Assembly (NCBI RefSeq): GCF_014171475.1
Contig: NZ_CP048817.1
Coordinates: 2,232,001-2,296,000 of the forward strand
DNA from: Sphingomonas sp. So64.6b
GTDB lineage: Bacteria > Pseudomonadota > Alphaproteobacteria > Sphingomonadales > Sphingomonadaceae
Reading direction: 5' to 3'
DNA length: 64,000 nt
How positions within the stretch are numbered: the stretch's first letter is position 1; the number at the start of each line of letters is the position of its first letter. Shown piece by piece: positions 8,390 to 17,191 of this stretch. The position numbers and the translations under genes are program-made. The notes beneath the pieces were generated by a model that was given only the letters and a program-made list of their open reading frames with translations, was not told the DNA's origin and did not search any database.

Positions 8390-9097
8390 ATGCGCGTGTT
8401 GCTGATCGAAGACGAGCCGACGACCGCCAAGGCGATCGAGCTCATGCTTACGACCGAAGGGTTTAACGTCTATACAACGGACCTGGGCGAGGAAGGCCTC
8501 GATCTGGGCAAGCTGTATGATTACGATATCATCCTGCTCGACCTGAACCTGCCGGACATGCATGGTTACGACGTGCTGAAAAAGCTCCGCGTCGCCCGCG
8601 TGCAGACTCCGGTGCTGATCCTGTCGGGCATCAACGAGATGGACTCCAAGGTGCGCAGCTTCGGCTTCGGCGCCGACGATTACGTCACCAAGCCATTCCA
8701 CCGCGAAGAACTGACCGCGCGTATCCATGCCGTGGTGCGCCGCTCCAAGGGGCATAGCCAGTCGGTCATCCGCACCGGCAAGCTCGCCGTCAATCTCGAT
8801 GCCAAGACGGTCGAAGTCGATGGCAGCCGGGTCCATCTGACCGGCAAGGAATATGCGATGCTCGAGCTGCTTTCGCTGCGCAAGGGCACCACGCTGACCA
8901 AGGAAATGTTCCTCAACCACCTTTATGGCGGCATGGACGAACCCGAACTCAAGATCATCGACGTGTTCATCTGCAAGCTGCGCAAGAAGCTCAGCCTGGC
9001 TTGCGACGGCGAGAATTATATCGAGACCGTGTGGGGTCGCGGCTATGTGCTGCGCGAGCCCGATGAGGTCGGCGAACCCATTTCCGAAGTCGCATAA
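8390..9097 (+). CDS. ctrA: Cell-cycle response regulator CtrA
   Basis: A 235-aa OmpR/PhoB-type regulator. The receiver domain has the acidic pocket Glu7-Asp8 and the phosphoacceptor Asp51 (LLDLNLPD), with Lys in TKPFHREEL. The C-terminal winged helix contains [12 protein letters not shown] and the [11 protein letters not shown] end. The sequence matches CtrA of alphaproteobacteria, which when phosphorylated by the CckA-ChpT relay controls division, flagella and, in some species, replication origins. The C-terminus ends in small/hydrophobic residues (Val-Ala), like the ClpXP tag of Caulobacter CtrA. Start ATG 8390 follows AGGGGAA. Confidence 0.94.
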   Translation: MRVLLIEDEPTTAKAIELMLTTEGFNVYTTDLGEEGLDLGKLYDYDIILLDLNLPDMHGYDVLKKLRVARVQTPVLILSGINEMDSKVRSFGFGADDYVTKPFHREELTARIHAVVRRSKGHSQSVIRTGKLAVNLDAKTVEVDGSRVHLTGKEYAMLELLSLRKGTTLTKEMFLNHLYGGMDEPELKIIDVFICKLRKKLSLACDGENYIETVWGRGYVLREPDEVGEPISEVA

Positions 9098-9123
9098 GGA
9101 ACCTCCCGCGTATCGGGGAGAAA

Positions 9124-9157
9124 GGCCGCGGCCTCCGGGGGGAGCCGCGGCCTTTTT
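9124..9157 (+). terminator. Rho-independent terminator of ctrA
   Basis: GGCCGCGGC (9124-9132) pairs with GCCGCGGCC (9144-9152) and is followed directly by five Ts. It lies 26 bp after the ctrA stop. Confidence 0.9.
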
Positions 9158-9198
9158 GTGTCCGGCGCCGACCGTTCATCGGGATGATGTAAATAATA

Positions 9199-9228
9199 TT
9201 TGACATGTCAAAAATCTTTGACGATATC
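9199..9228 (+). promoter_or_regulatory. Promoter with overlapping 14-bp palindromic operator
   Basis: TTTGACATGTCAAA (9199-9212) is a perfect palindrome and contains the -35 hexamer TTGACA (9200-9205). A weak -10-like GATATC follows at the 17-bp spacing. A repressor binding here would block the promoter; the XRE protein encoded by the second gene downstream is the obvious candidate (inference). Confidence 0.55.
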
Positions 9229-9264
9229 CTGTGTATGAAATTTTTTACACCGCAGGAGATCGCC

Positions 9265-9684
9265 ATGTCGTTCCGGGAGAAATCCGCCTGGGTCATGTCC
9301 GTCATCATCGCCGGCACGGGCGTCTGGTATTATCTCGCTATCACCGCGGCGTCGCGTACGCTCGGATACACCGCGCCGCCGACCGGGCCGTTGATCGGCT
9401 ATACCGTCATCCTCGTCACAGCCTCTGTCGTGGCGCAGATCATCCTGGCGCTGCTCTCCCCCAAAGAGGCGGACGCGCCCGCCGACGAGCGTGAGCGACG
9501 GATCATCGACCGGGCGGGCAATTGGTCGGGTTATGTGCTGGCCACCGGAGTGATCTTCGCGCTTGGCCATTTTCTCTTCTTCGCTGACGGCAATCTGCTG
9601 TTCCATCTGGTGATGGGTGCGATGATCGTCGCGACGCTGGCCGACTATCTGTTCCTGATCCTGCTTTATCACCGGGCCGATTGA
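9265..9684 (+). CDS. Small four-helix membrane protein
   Basis: A 139-aa protein with four predicted membrane segments: VMSVIIAGTGVWYYLAI, IGYTVILVTASVVAQIILAL, WSGYVLATGVIFALGHFLFF and LVMGAMIVATLADYLFLILL. A charged loop (PKEADAPADERERRIIDRAG) lies between helices 2 and 3. Start ATG 9265 is preferred over two upstream ATGs because CAGGAGAT lies 4 nt before it. It overlaps the XRE regulator gene. This arrangement is common for DUF2178-like membrane proteins, whose function is unknown. Confidence 0.8.
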   Translation: MSFREKSAWVMSVIIAGTGVWYYLAITAASRTLGYTAPPTGPLIGYTVILVTASVVAQIILALLSPKEADAPADERERRIIDRAGNWSGYVLATGVIFALGHFLFFADGNLLFHLVMGAMIVATLADYLFLILLYHRAD

Positions 9685-9686
9685 GC

Positions 9687-9902
9687 GTGGCGAAGCGTCC
9701 ACCGATCACCAACCGCGTCCGCGAATTGCGCGAACACCATGACGGGATGAGCCAGTCGGCGCTGGCCGAAGCGATCGGCGTCACCCGACAGACCGTCATC
9801 GCGATCGAGCAAGGGCGTTACTCGCCATCGCTGGAAAGCGCGTTCCGCATTTCGCGCGTGTTTGGGGTTGGCGTCGAAGATGTGTTTGGCTGGGAAGAGT
9901 GA
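9687..9902 (+). CDS. Small XRE-family transcriptional regulator
   Basis: About 71 aa from GTG 9687; a TTG at 9681 overlapping the upstream stop codon is an alternative. It is a single Cro/C1-type HTH: VRELREHHDGMSQSALAEA, then IGVTRQTVIAIEQGRYSPSL and the FGVGVEDVFGWEE end. Small regulators of this type usually repress their own operon. The palindrome over the promoter at 9199 is the likely target. It is co-transcribed with the membrane protein. Confidence 0.85.
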   Translation: MAKRPPITNRVRELREHHDGMSQSALAEAIGVTRQTVIAIEQGRYSPSLESAFRISRVFGVGVEDVFGWEE

Positions 9903-9913
9903 GGCGGACGCCC

Positions 9914-11575
9914 TCACCTCTTCTCCCACACCTTCTCGCCCCCGACCCACGTCTCCTGGACCTTGGTCGCGCGCAACTCGGTGGGTGATGCCAGCAACGG
10001 ATCGCGGTCGACGATGATGAAGTCCGCGCGCTGCCCGACGCCCAACCGTCCGAACTTGTCCTCCGCGAATCCGGCATAAGCCGCACCGCCGGTGAATGCC
10101 CACCAGGCCTGTTCGCGGCTCACGCGTTCTTCCGGTCGCCAGCCGCCGAACGGCTGGCCGCTCGCGTCCATGCGGGTGAAGGCGGCCGCCCAGCCGGCAA
10201 AGGGATCGGGACTTTCGACCGGATAGTCGGAGCCAAAGGCGAGCGCTGCCCCGTTCCTGAGCATCGACGCCCAGGCATAGGCGCCGACGAGGCGCGCTTC
10301 GCCCAACCGTGCTTCGACCATGCCGCGGTCGCTGGTCTGATGGACCGGCTGCATCGAGGCGATGATGCCATGCTTGCCGAAGCGCGGCAGATCGGCCGGA
10401 TCGACAATCTGCGCGTGTTCGATGCGCCAGCGCCGATCGCCCTTGTACGTGTCGGACATGGCGTCGATCGCGTCGAGCGCTTGCGCATTGGCCTTGTCGC
10501 CGATCGCATGGACCGCGACCTGGAAACCATCCATCGCCGCGCGGCTCATCAGGTTGCGGATCACATCCTCCGACAAGAATTGCAGTCCGGTTTCCTTGGG
10601 CGCATCGGCATAAGGTGCCTTCAACCACGCACCGCGCGAACCGAGCGCGCCATCGGCATAGAGTTTCACCCCGATCATGCGCAGCCGGTCGCCATAGAGC
10701 CATGGCGTCGGCCCGTTGCCGGCGATCTGGATCGCGGGCTCGACCCCCGAGGAATAGCTCATGATGCGGACGCGCAGCGAGCCCTTGTCGCCCATCCTGC
10801 GAAAGGCGAGCCAATCGTCGAGCGTGGTGCCCATATCGGCGGTGGCGGTGATGCCGAAGCCGAGCAGAATGTCCTGCGCCTTGAGCAGCGCGCCATTGCG
10901 GTCGCGCGGCAAAGGCGGCGGCACAAGCTTCGCGATCAGCGTCTGCGCCGCGTCGATGAATACGCCGTTCGGCTGCAGGCCGGTCTTTTCGATCCGTCCG
11001 CCCGCCGGCGAAGCGCTCTTCGCGGTGATGCCTGCCAGTTTCATCGCCATGCTGTTGCCCCAGCTGGCATGCCCGTCAGCGCGTGACAGCCACACCGGGC
11101 GGTCGCTGACCACCGCATCGAGATCGGCGGCGGTCGGGAAGCGGCCGAGGTTCCAGACTTCCTGGTTCCAGCCGCCGCCAAGGATCCATTTGCGTTCGGG
11201 GTTGGCCGCCGCATAGGCGGCGATCTTCGACTTGGCTTCCTCGAGGTTTTTCGTGCCGGACAAGTCGAGTTCGAGTGCGCGAAAACCCAGGTCCATTACG
11301 TGGCCATGTGCGTCGATGAAGCCGGGCAGCAAGACCTTGCCCTTCATGTCGGCGCGCCAGTCGAGTTTCTCGGGCCGTTTCTCGCCCTGTTTGAGCAGTT
11401 TCGCGACCTTGCCGTCGGGGGTCATCAACAGGCCGGTAAACTGGATGACCTTACCATCCTTGTCCATCGTGATGCCGTTGACATTATCGACCAGCGCATC
11501 GGCGAAGGCCGGTGTCGTGCCGAGCATCAGCGACATCGTCGCCGCAGCCAGAAAATACCTCGTCCGGGCAATCAC
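9914..11575 (-). CDS. Exported metal-dependent amidohydrolase (amidohydrolase_3/YtcJ type)
   Basis: A 553-aa protein starting at GTG 11575, with GGAG ten nt upstream and a signal peptide (YFLAAATMSLMLGTTPAFAD). The family core shows GFIDAHGHVMD (two metal-binding His), VAVHAIGDKAN, WRIEHAQ and AFGSDYPVE (Asp), in the usual order. Members hydrolyse varied amide or formamide substrates; the true substrate is unknown. The start overlaps the stop of the upstream dehydrogenase gene by four bases, so translation is probably coupled. Confidence 0.88.
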   Translation of the reverse strand: MIARTRYFLAAATMSLMLGTTPAFADALVDNVNGITMDKDGKVIQFTGLLMTPDGKVAKLLKQGEKRPEKLDWRADMKGKVLLPGFIDAHGHVMDLGFRALELDLSGTKNLEEAKSKIAAYAAANPERKWILGGGWNQEVWNLGRFPTAADLDAVVSDRPVWLSRADGHASWGNSMAMKLAGITAKSASPAGGRIEKTGLQPNGVFIDAAQTLIAKLVPPPLPRDRNGALLKAQDILLGFGITATADMGTTLDDWLAFRRMGDKGSLRVRIMSYSSGVEPAIQIAGNGPTPWLYGDRLRMIGVKLYADGALGSRGAWLKAPYADAPKETGLQFLSEDVIRNLMSRAAMDGFQVAVHAIGDKANAQALDAIDAMSDTYKGDRRWRIEHAQIVDPADLPRFGKHGIIASMQPVHQTSDRGMVEARLGEARLVGAYAWASMLRNGAALAFGSDYPVESPDPFAGWAAAFTRMDASGQPFGGWRPEERVSREQAWWAFTGGAAYAGFAEDKFGRLGVGQRADFIIVDRDPLLASPTELRATKVQETWVGGEKVWEKR

Positions 11576-12450
11576 TTCGGCAATCTCCTCACCAGCGAAC
11601 TGGTATCCTGGCGGGCGCCGCCCAATTTCTGCACTTCGGCATAGAATTGATCGACCAGGGCCGCGACCGGCAGCACCGCACCATTCTGCTTCGCCTCGTC
11701 GAGCGCGAGGCCGAGATCCTTGCGCATCCAGTCGACCGCGAAGCCGAAATCGAAACGATCCTCGCTCATCGATTGCCAGCGATTGACCATCTGCCAGCTC
11801 TGCGCCGCGCCGCCCGAGATCGCGTCGAACACCTTGGTCGTGTCGAGCTCGCTTGCCTGAGCGAAGCGCAATGCCTCGGACAGGCCCTGCAATACACCGG
11901 CAATGGCGATCTGGTTGACCATCTTGGTCTGCTGCCCCGCGCCCGGGCCGCCGACATGGATCGTCCGCGCGGCATAAGCGGCGACGATCGCCTCGGCGCG
12001 CGCGAACGCCTGCGGAGAGCGTGCGCCGCACATGATCGACAGCGCACCCTTCTCGGCCCCGGCCTGCCCGCCCGAAACGGGAGCATCGACGAATTCCACG
12101 TCGAGCGCCGCGGCGGCATCGCAAATGCGGCGCGAGATATTTGCGGAGACCGTGGTGTGATCGATGATCAGCCCGCCGCGCAGCCTGGCGATCGCGTCGG
12201 GGCTGTGCAGCAGCAGCGCATCGAGGTCGGCATCGTTGCCTACACACGTGATCAATATCTCGGCGCCATCGATCGCATCAAGCGCTGTCGCGGCCGATTT
12301 ACCGCCATATTGCGCGACCCAGGCAGCGGCTTTTTGGGGCGAGCGATTATAGACGGTGACGTTGTGCCCGGCGGTGACAAGGTGCCCCGCCATCGGCGCG
12401 CCCATCACGCCGGTTCCAATGAATGCGATTTCAGCCATGCGCCAGCGCAT
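11572..12450 (-). CDS. NAD(P)-dependent 3-hydroxyisobutyrate dehydrogenase-family oxidoreductase
   Basis: A 292-aa protein. The Rossmann motif FIGTGVMGAPMAGHL is at the N-terminus, and the family substrate motif FVDAPVSGGQAGAEKG and the active-site Lys in GAGQQTKMVNQ follow. The family oxidises 3-hydroxyisobutyrate or related beta-hydroxyacids (tartronate semialdehyde, 3-hydroxypropionate). ATG 12450 has AAGGAA 8 nt upstream; ATG 12438 is an alternative. It is divergent from the threonine dehydratase gene, with a 46-bp gap. Confidence 0.88.
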   Translation of the reverse strand: MRWRMAEIAFIGTGVMGAPMAGHLVTAGHNVTVYNRSPQKAAAWVAQYGGKSAATALDAIDGAEILITCVGNDADLDALLLHSPDAIARLRGGLIIDHTTVSANISRRICDAAAALDVEFVDAPVSGGQAGAEKGALSIMCGARSPQAFARAEAIVAAYAARTIHVGGPGAGQQTKMVNQIAIAGVLQGLSEALRFAQASELDTTKVFDAISGGAAQSWQMVNRWQSMSEDRFDFGFAVDWMRKDLGLALDEAKQNGAVLPVAALVDQFYAEVQKLGGARQDTSSLVRRLPK

Positions 12451-12496
12451 AAGGCGTGTTCCTTCATCACGCCAGATGGTCTAGGCGCCTTCGCCT

Positions 12497-13750
12497 ATGG
12501 CTACCGATCCTCTGTCCGCCGCTGAACAGCTCCCCGTCACCATCGACGATGTCCGCGCCGCCCATGCGCGGATCGCCGAGTCGATCGTGCGCACGCCGAC
12601 CTTCATCAGCAAGACGCTGTCCGACCTGACCGGCGCGACGGTCTATCTCAAATTCGAGAATCTGCAGTTCACCGCAGCGTATAAGGAACGCGGTGCGCTC
12701 AACACGCTGTTGCAGCTCAATCCGCAGACCAAGGGCGTGATCGCCGCGTCCGCTGGGAATCATGCGCAAGGCCTGGCCTATCACGCGCACCGGCTCGGCA
12801 TTCCCGCGACGATCGTGATGCCGACCAACACGCCGACGGTGAAGGTGACGCAGACCGAGGGGCATCACGCCAACGTCGTGCTGTTCGGCGAGACGTTCGA
12901 CGCCGCCTATGCCCATGCGCGCGAGCTCGAGGCGGGCGAAGGCTTCACCTTCGTCCATCCGTTCGACGATATCCGCGTCATTGCCGGGCAAGGCACGGTT
13001 GCGCTCGAAATGCTCGAGGATGTGCCGACGATCGACACCTTCATCACGCCGATCGGCGGCGGCGGGCTGATCTCCGGCATGGCGGTGGTCGCGCGCGATG
13101 CCAGCCACAGGGCCGGGGGCAAGCCGATCGAAGTGATCGGCGTCGAGGCCGAGCTTTTCCCGTCGATGTACAACCGAATCAACGGCACCGAGATGCCGTG
13201 CGCCGGCGACACGCTGGCCGAGGGCATCGCGGTCAAGGAACCTGGCGCGATCACCAGCGGCATGGTCAAGGTTCTGGTCGATGACATCGTGCTGGTCAGC
13301 GAACGCAGCCTGGAACAGGCGGTAAGCCTGTTGCTGCAGATCGAAAAGACCGTGGTCGAGGGCGCTGGCGCCGCCGGCCTCGCCGCGCTGCTCCAGCATC
13401 CCGAACGCTTCAAGGGCAAGACAGTCGGCGTCGTGCTGTGTGGCGGCAATATCGATACGCGGCTGCTCGCCAATGTGCTGTTGCGCGATCTGGCTCGCTC
13501 GGGCCGGCTCGCACGCCTGCGCATCCGGTTGCAGGATCAGCCTGGCGCGTTGTTCAATGTCGCGCGGATCTTCGATCAGCAACGCGTCAACATCATCGAG
13601 ATCTATCACCAGCGCGTCTTCACCACGCTGCCGGCCAAGGGCCTGATCACCGATATCGAATGCGAGACGCGAGATCGCGCGCATCTCGACCGGTTGATGG
13701 TGGCGTTGCGTGAGGCCGGATACGAGGCGAGCCCGGTCGAGCTCGCTTAG
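12497..13750 (+). CDS. ilvA: Threonine ammonia-lyase (threonine dehydratase) with C-terminal ACT domain
   Basis: A 417-aa fold type II PLP enzyme. The PLP lysine is Lys63 in AAYKERGAL, and the phosphate loop is PIGGGGLISGM. A single ACT-like domain lies at about 330-405 (RLRIRLQDQPGALFNVARIF). The enzyme deaminates L-threonine to 2-oxobutanoate, the first step of isoleucine synthesis or of threonine breakdown. The short form with one ACT domain resembles the catabolic/allosteric type rather than E. coli IlvA with two, so a serine/threonine catabolic role is also possible. Confidence 0.9.
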   Translation: MATDPLSAAEQLPVTIDDVRAAHARIAESIVRTPTFISKTLSDLTGATVYLKFENLQFTAAYKERGALNTLLQLNPQTKGVIAASAGNHAQGLAYHAHRLGIPATIVMPTNTPTVKVTQTEGHHANVVLFGETFDAAYAHARELEAGEGFTFVHPFDDIRVIAGQGTVALEMLEDVPTIDTFITPIGGGGLISGMAVVARDASHRAGGKPIEVIGVEAELFPSMYNRINGTEMPCAGDTLAEGIAVKEPGAITSGMVKVLVDDIVLVSERSLEQAVSLLLQIEKTVVEGAGAAGLAALLQHPERFKGKTVGVVLCGGNIDTRLLANVLLRDLARSGRLARLRIRLQDQPGALFNVARIFDQQRVNIIEIYHQRVFTTLPAKGLITDIECETRDRAHLDRLMVALREAGYEASPVELA

Positions 13751-13844
13751 CACGCCTCATGACCGCACCATTGTGCGTCCCGGCGGCTCATCATAGGGTG
13801 CCGGGTGCGGCGCCAGGCGTGCCGGTAGCAAAGGCTGGGGCGGC

Positions 13845-14183
13845 ATGACGCGTATATTGGTCTTGACCCTGTTGCTTGGCAGTGCACTGCCGCTCGGCGG
13901 CTGTGTCGCCGCCATGGCGACGAGCGCGGTCGGCGCGGCGGTCCGCGGCGCACAAGGCGAACCGCAGAACAATGAACAATTTGCGCCGACGGCAAGACAG
14001 GCCTGCGGTATGCAGGCGTCACAATATGGCACCGTGCATATCATCGACGTCCAGCAGGCCAGCCCGAGCAAAATCATCGTCTGGGGGACGGCGGACGATG
14101 GCAAGCAGCGGCGTTCGTTCGAGTGCCGCTACGGAACGAAAATCACCGGTTTCAAGCTGCGTGAGATCAAGCCGTCGCGCTGA
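13845..14183 (+). CDS. Small putative lipoprotein
   Basis: A 112-aa protein with a lipoprotein-like signal (MTRILVLTLLLGSALPLGGC, lipobox LGGC). The mature part has Ala-rich helices and then a compact segment with two more Cys (QACGMQA, FECRYG) that could form a disulfide. I do not recognise the family. It stands alone behind ilvA. Confidence 0.65.
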   Translation: MTRILVLTLLLGSALPLGGCVAAMATSAVGAAVRGAQGEPQNNEQFAPTARQACGMQASQYGTVHIIDVQQASPSKIIVWGTADDGKQRRSFECRYGTKITGFKLREIKPSR

Positions 14184-14626
14184 ACGGCTGGGGCGATCGC
14201 TATTCGGCTTCGTGATTATCCCCTTCAGCCAAATATCGTCATGCTGACGGCGGTGCTTGTCTCAACGGTATAGCCGCCGAACTAGGCCCGGGTGACGGCC
14301 AACGCAGTGATCAGATCACAGAACTGAATATCGATCAGTTCCTCGATAAATCCATTCGAACGGCGCCGCGTCCCTGGTTCGTGGAAGGATATTCGCTCAA
14401 GCGAATCTGGCATGCGACCAGCCGCACGCGCACCGCTTTCTCCTGTTCGATGCATGCGTTAAGACGGGCGCGGCAGGTTGCGCGTTGCCATGAATGTGAC
14501 ACTTTCTATGTCGCGCGAGTCGCGTTAACCTTCATTCATGGTAAAGCCGCTTTTCATCACGACCTGTACGATTCATAACGCTTCCGAACCGGGCATCTGC
14601 GCGGCAGGAAAAAGGGCATACAGGCG
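14184..14626. other. Gene-free region with two inverted repeats
   Basis: No gene is convincing in these 443 bp, which are less GC-rich than the surroundings. GAACTGA-N7-TCAGTTC (14321-14341) and ATTCGCT-CA-AGCGAAT (14391-14406) are interrupted palindromes of the kind used as operators or small hairpins. A GTTAACC motif lies near 14525. Confidence 0.4.
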
Positions 14627-15415
14627 GTGACTGCGCCATTTCGCTTCCCACGTTTTTTTGTGACCAGCCCGTCGCCTTGCCCCTATTTGCCCGGGCGCCA
14701 GGAGCGCAAGGTGTTTACCGAACTCAACGGCCCACACGCCGGCGAGCTCAACGACGCGCTCGGCCGGATCGGTTTCCGCCGCAGCCAGTCGGTCGCCTAT
14801 CGCCCGAGCTGCGCCAGTTGCACTGCCTGCGTTTCGGTCCGCGTCGTCGCCCATGAATTCGAACCCAATGCGACGCAGCGCAAGCTGATCCGGCGGCACA
14901 GCGATATCGAAGTCACCGCCTGCCGTCCCTGGGCGACCGACGAACAGTTCCAGCTGCTCCGCCGCTACCTCGCCACACGCCACCCAGGCGGCGGCATGGC
15001 AGGCATGGATGAGGGTGATTATGCCGACATGGTCGAGCATTCGCCGGTCAACAGCTTCATCGTCGAATATCGCGAACCGGCGAAGAATGGTCGTCAAGGC
15101 AAGCTGATCGGCGCATGCCTGACCGACCAGCAGGCCGATGGCCTGTCGATGATCTACAGCTTCTTCGATGCCGATCTCGCCGATCGCCCCGGTCTCGGCA
15201 ACTTTATCATCATCGACCATATCCTGCGCGCACGGTCGGCCGCCCTGCCCTATGTCTATCTTGGTTATTGGGTGAAGGGATCGGCGCGGATGGAGTACAA
15301 GACGCGCTATCGCCCGCTCGAAGTGCTCGGCCCATCGGGCTGGACGATGCTGGTTGACGAGCCGGTCGCCGTATCGGCGATGACGCAGGCGGCACTCGAA
15401 GGCGAGTTGGCCTAG
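14627..15415 (+). CDS. bpt: Aspartate/glutamate leucyltransferase (bacterial protein transferase)
   Basis: A 262-aa protein starting at GTG 14627, preceded by AGGAAAAAGG. It has the N-terminal [16 protein letters not shown] motif and the Cys-rich [16 protein letters not shown] motif of the ATE/Bpt family, then the GNAT-like half with YSFFD and [15 protein letters not shown]. Bpt transfers Leu from Leu-tRNA to N-terminal Asp or Glu, marking proteins for ClpAPS degradation. It ends convergent with the transglutaminase-like gene. Confidence 0.92.
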   Translation: MTAPFRFPRFFVTSPSPCPYLPGRQERKVFTELNGPHAGELNDALGRIGFRRSQSVAYRPSCASCTACVSVRVVAHEFEPNATQRKLIRRHSDIEVTACRPWATDEQFQLLRRYLATRHPGGGMAGMDEGDYADMVEHSPVNSFIVEYREPAKNGRQGKLIGACLTDQQADGLSMIYSFFDADLADRPGLGNFIIIDHILRARSAALPYVYLGYWVKGSARMEYKTRYRPLEVLGPSGWTMLVDEPVAVSAMTQAALEGELA

Positions 15416-15449
15416 CGCTACGCTCGACCCAACGTCGCACAATCCGGGC

Positions 15450-16259
15450 CTATTGCTCCACGTCCACCGTCACATCGACTTCAAGTTCTTCTCTGCCCTC
15501 ACCGAGCCGGGACCCTGCAACCGGCGCTGCACCTGCTGAATCGAGTGCGACGGCGACGCGCACATAGGCTTCATCAGCCGATAATCCGGTGCAGGGATCG
15601 AACGCTACCCAACCAAGCCCGTCAATATGGGCCTCGGCCCAGCCATGCGGCGCGGGCCGGCTGTCGCCCGAAAAACAGGCCGTGCTGTATCCGGAGACAT
15701 AACGCGCAGGCAGGCTCAGTGAACGTGCGCCTGCAACGAACATCTGCGCCAGGTCGCGCGGCGTCACCGCGTCAAGCGCGAACGCCTCAGCAGCGCTACG
15801 TCCCGCGACCGGCCGAGCCTGATCTAGTTCGAAGCGGCGATGAAAGGCGAGATTGAGCGCATGCAGTCGCGCGACCGGGTCGGCGACCGTACCGGCCGCA
15901 GCGCTGGAGAATGCCGCCAGAGCCTCCCCCCCATCGGTCAGCGGCGTGGTGCGCAGGAACACCGCCGGCGGCAGCGGCTCGATCGAGCCGTGCAGTACGC
16001 CGTCGCTGACATTGGTCAGCACTTCGCCGGACACCTCGATCTCGATGTTGTCGATCGGCCCCTCGACATAAAGCATGGTCGTACGATTGCCGAAACCGTC
16101 GCGACCGTGGCGCATCCGCGCGTCGCAATCGACATGGATACCCCAATTGGCAACAGCCTGACCGTCAGTGCCGGCCGGCGTCAGGCGAAGGAGCTGGGTA
16201 AGGCGCCCCTGCGGGACCGAGAAGCGATACGTCGTGCGATGATCGACAGTCAGCCTCAT
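15450..16259 (-). CDS. Transglutaminase-like protein lacking the catalytic cysteine
   Basis: A 269-aa protein with the bacterial transglutaminase N-terminal domain (YRFSVPQGRLTQLLRLTP) and the core at 140-225. The core keeps LPARYVSGY, His205 in HGWAEAH and Asp221 in WVAFDP. In the usual GVCQDFAH motif, however, the aligned residues are VTPRDLAQ, so Pro167 stands where the Cys nucleophile should be. Amidase or transfer activity by the normal mechanism is therefore unlikely. It is the last gene of the ATP-grasp/alpha-E operon and overlaps the alpha-E gene by four bases. Confidence 0.85.
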   Translation of the reverse strand: MRLTVDHRTTYRFSVPQGRLTQLLRLTPAGTDGQAVANWGIHVDCDARMRHGRDGFGNRTTMLYVEGPIDNIEIEVSGEVLTNVSDGVLHGSIEPLPPAVFLRTTPLTDGGEALAAFSSAAAGTVADPVARLHALNLAFHRRFELDQARPVAGRSAAEAFALDAVTPRDLAQMFVAGARSLSLPARYVSGYSTACFSGDSRPAPHGWAEAHIDGLGWVAFDPCTGLSADEAYVRVAVALDSAGAAPVAGSRLGEGREELEVDVTVDVEQ

Positions 16260-17191
16260 CCGAATTTGAACTGCCGGCCGATGGCCTCATGGAGCAGGTC
16301 GTTCTCAGCGTTGAACGCCTGGAGATATTGGTGAAGCCCGTTGGCGATCACTTCGCCCGATCGCGTCTTCGCCAGCCGCGCTTGACGCATGCGCGCCATC
16401 CGGTCCGCCTCACCGTGCAAGCCGGTGCGCTTGGCGAGCAGATTGAGAATCTCCAGCGTCTCCTCGGCCGACGCGGCAAGCGAACGTGGCAATTCGGCGC
16501 GCGATATCAGCAGGTCGATCACATTTGCGGGTTTCAACCCCTCGGAATAGAGCCAGCGATAGGCCGTGACCGCCGAGACGGTCTGCAAAATGGTGGTCCA
16601 TTGATCGCGGTCGACGACACCACCAACCTGCTCGCCTTCGGGCAGCAGCAGGTGATATTTCACGTCGAGCAACCGCGCGGTGTTGTCGGCACGTTCGACC
16701 GCCTGGCCGAGCCGGATGAACCACGTCGTCTGGTTGCGCAGCATGCGGTGAATCGCACCCTCGAACCCTCGTGCCTCGGTCTTGACCGCTTCGACCAGGT
16801 TGAGCGTCGCCATCGCCCCGCCCGGGCTCGACCGGCCATGGAACATCAGCCAGGCGCGGTTGATCGCCGTCCAGGCTTCGCGGGTCAGTGCGGTGCGCAC
16901 CGCCTTGGCATTGTTGCGCGCCCGGTCGAGACAGCGGACGATCGATCCGGAATGAGTTTCATCGAGCGTCAGGAAACGTGCAACATGCTGCTGGGTGATG
17001 GTCTCGCCCGCCGCCTTGAACGCCGTATCGGTCTCGGTCACTGCCAGCGCACTGGCCCAGGCAGCTTCACCCGCGGGACGCGGCGACAGCACGTCGAGCC
17101 GAACCGTGGCTTCGACCAGCCGGGCGATAAAATCCGCGCGCTCGATATAGCGCCCGAGCCAGTAAAGCGAGGAGGCGGTGCGCGAGAGCAT
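16256..17191 (-). CDS. Alpha-E domain protein (DUF403)
   Basis: A 311-aa all-helical protein. It has the typical start MLSRTASSLYWLGRYIERAD and a later FIRLGQAVERADNTARLLD. The alpha-E domain is almost always encoded with circularly permuted ATP-grasp and transglutaminase-like proteins, as here. Aravind and co-workers proposed that such sets make or modify peptides, but no product is known. Its start overlaps the ATP-grasp stop by one base (TGATG). Confidence 0.93.
   Translation of the reverse strand: MLSRTASSLYWLGRYIERADFIARLVEATVRLDVLSPRPAGEAAWASALAVTETDTAFKAAGETITQQHVARFLTLDETHSGSIVRCLDRARNNAKAVRTALTREAWTAINRAWLMFHGRSSPGGAMATLNLVEAVKTEARGFEGAIHRMLRNQTTWFIRLGQAVERADNTARLLDVKYHLLLPEGEQVGGVVDRDQWTTILQTVSAVTAYRWLYSEGLKPANVIDLLISRAELPRSLAASAEETLEILNLLAKRTGLHGEADRMARMRQARLAKTRSGEVIANGLHQYLQAFNAENDLLHEAIGRQFKFG

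Noticed and set aside
11576..12247. In-frame upstream extension of the amidohydrolase
   Set aside because: It overlaps the dehydrogenase gene in another frame, and the GTG at 11575 has a ribosome site and signal peptide.
12467..13753. Minus-strand open frame opposite threonine dehydratase
   Set aside because: Antisense shadow; the plus-strand product has the PLP Lys and phosphate loop.
14381..14578. Small plus-strand open frame in the gap before bpt
   Set aside because: No ribosome site, no recognisable domain, and Arg/Cys-rich composition unlike neighbouring genes.
15450..16259. Transglutaminase-like protein as the missing lasso B2 protease
   Set aside because: It is 45 kb away in another conserved operon and lacks the Cys.
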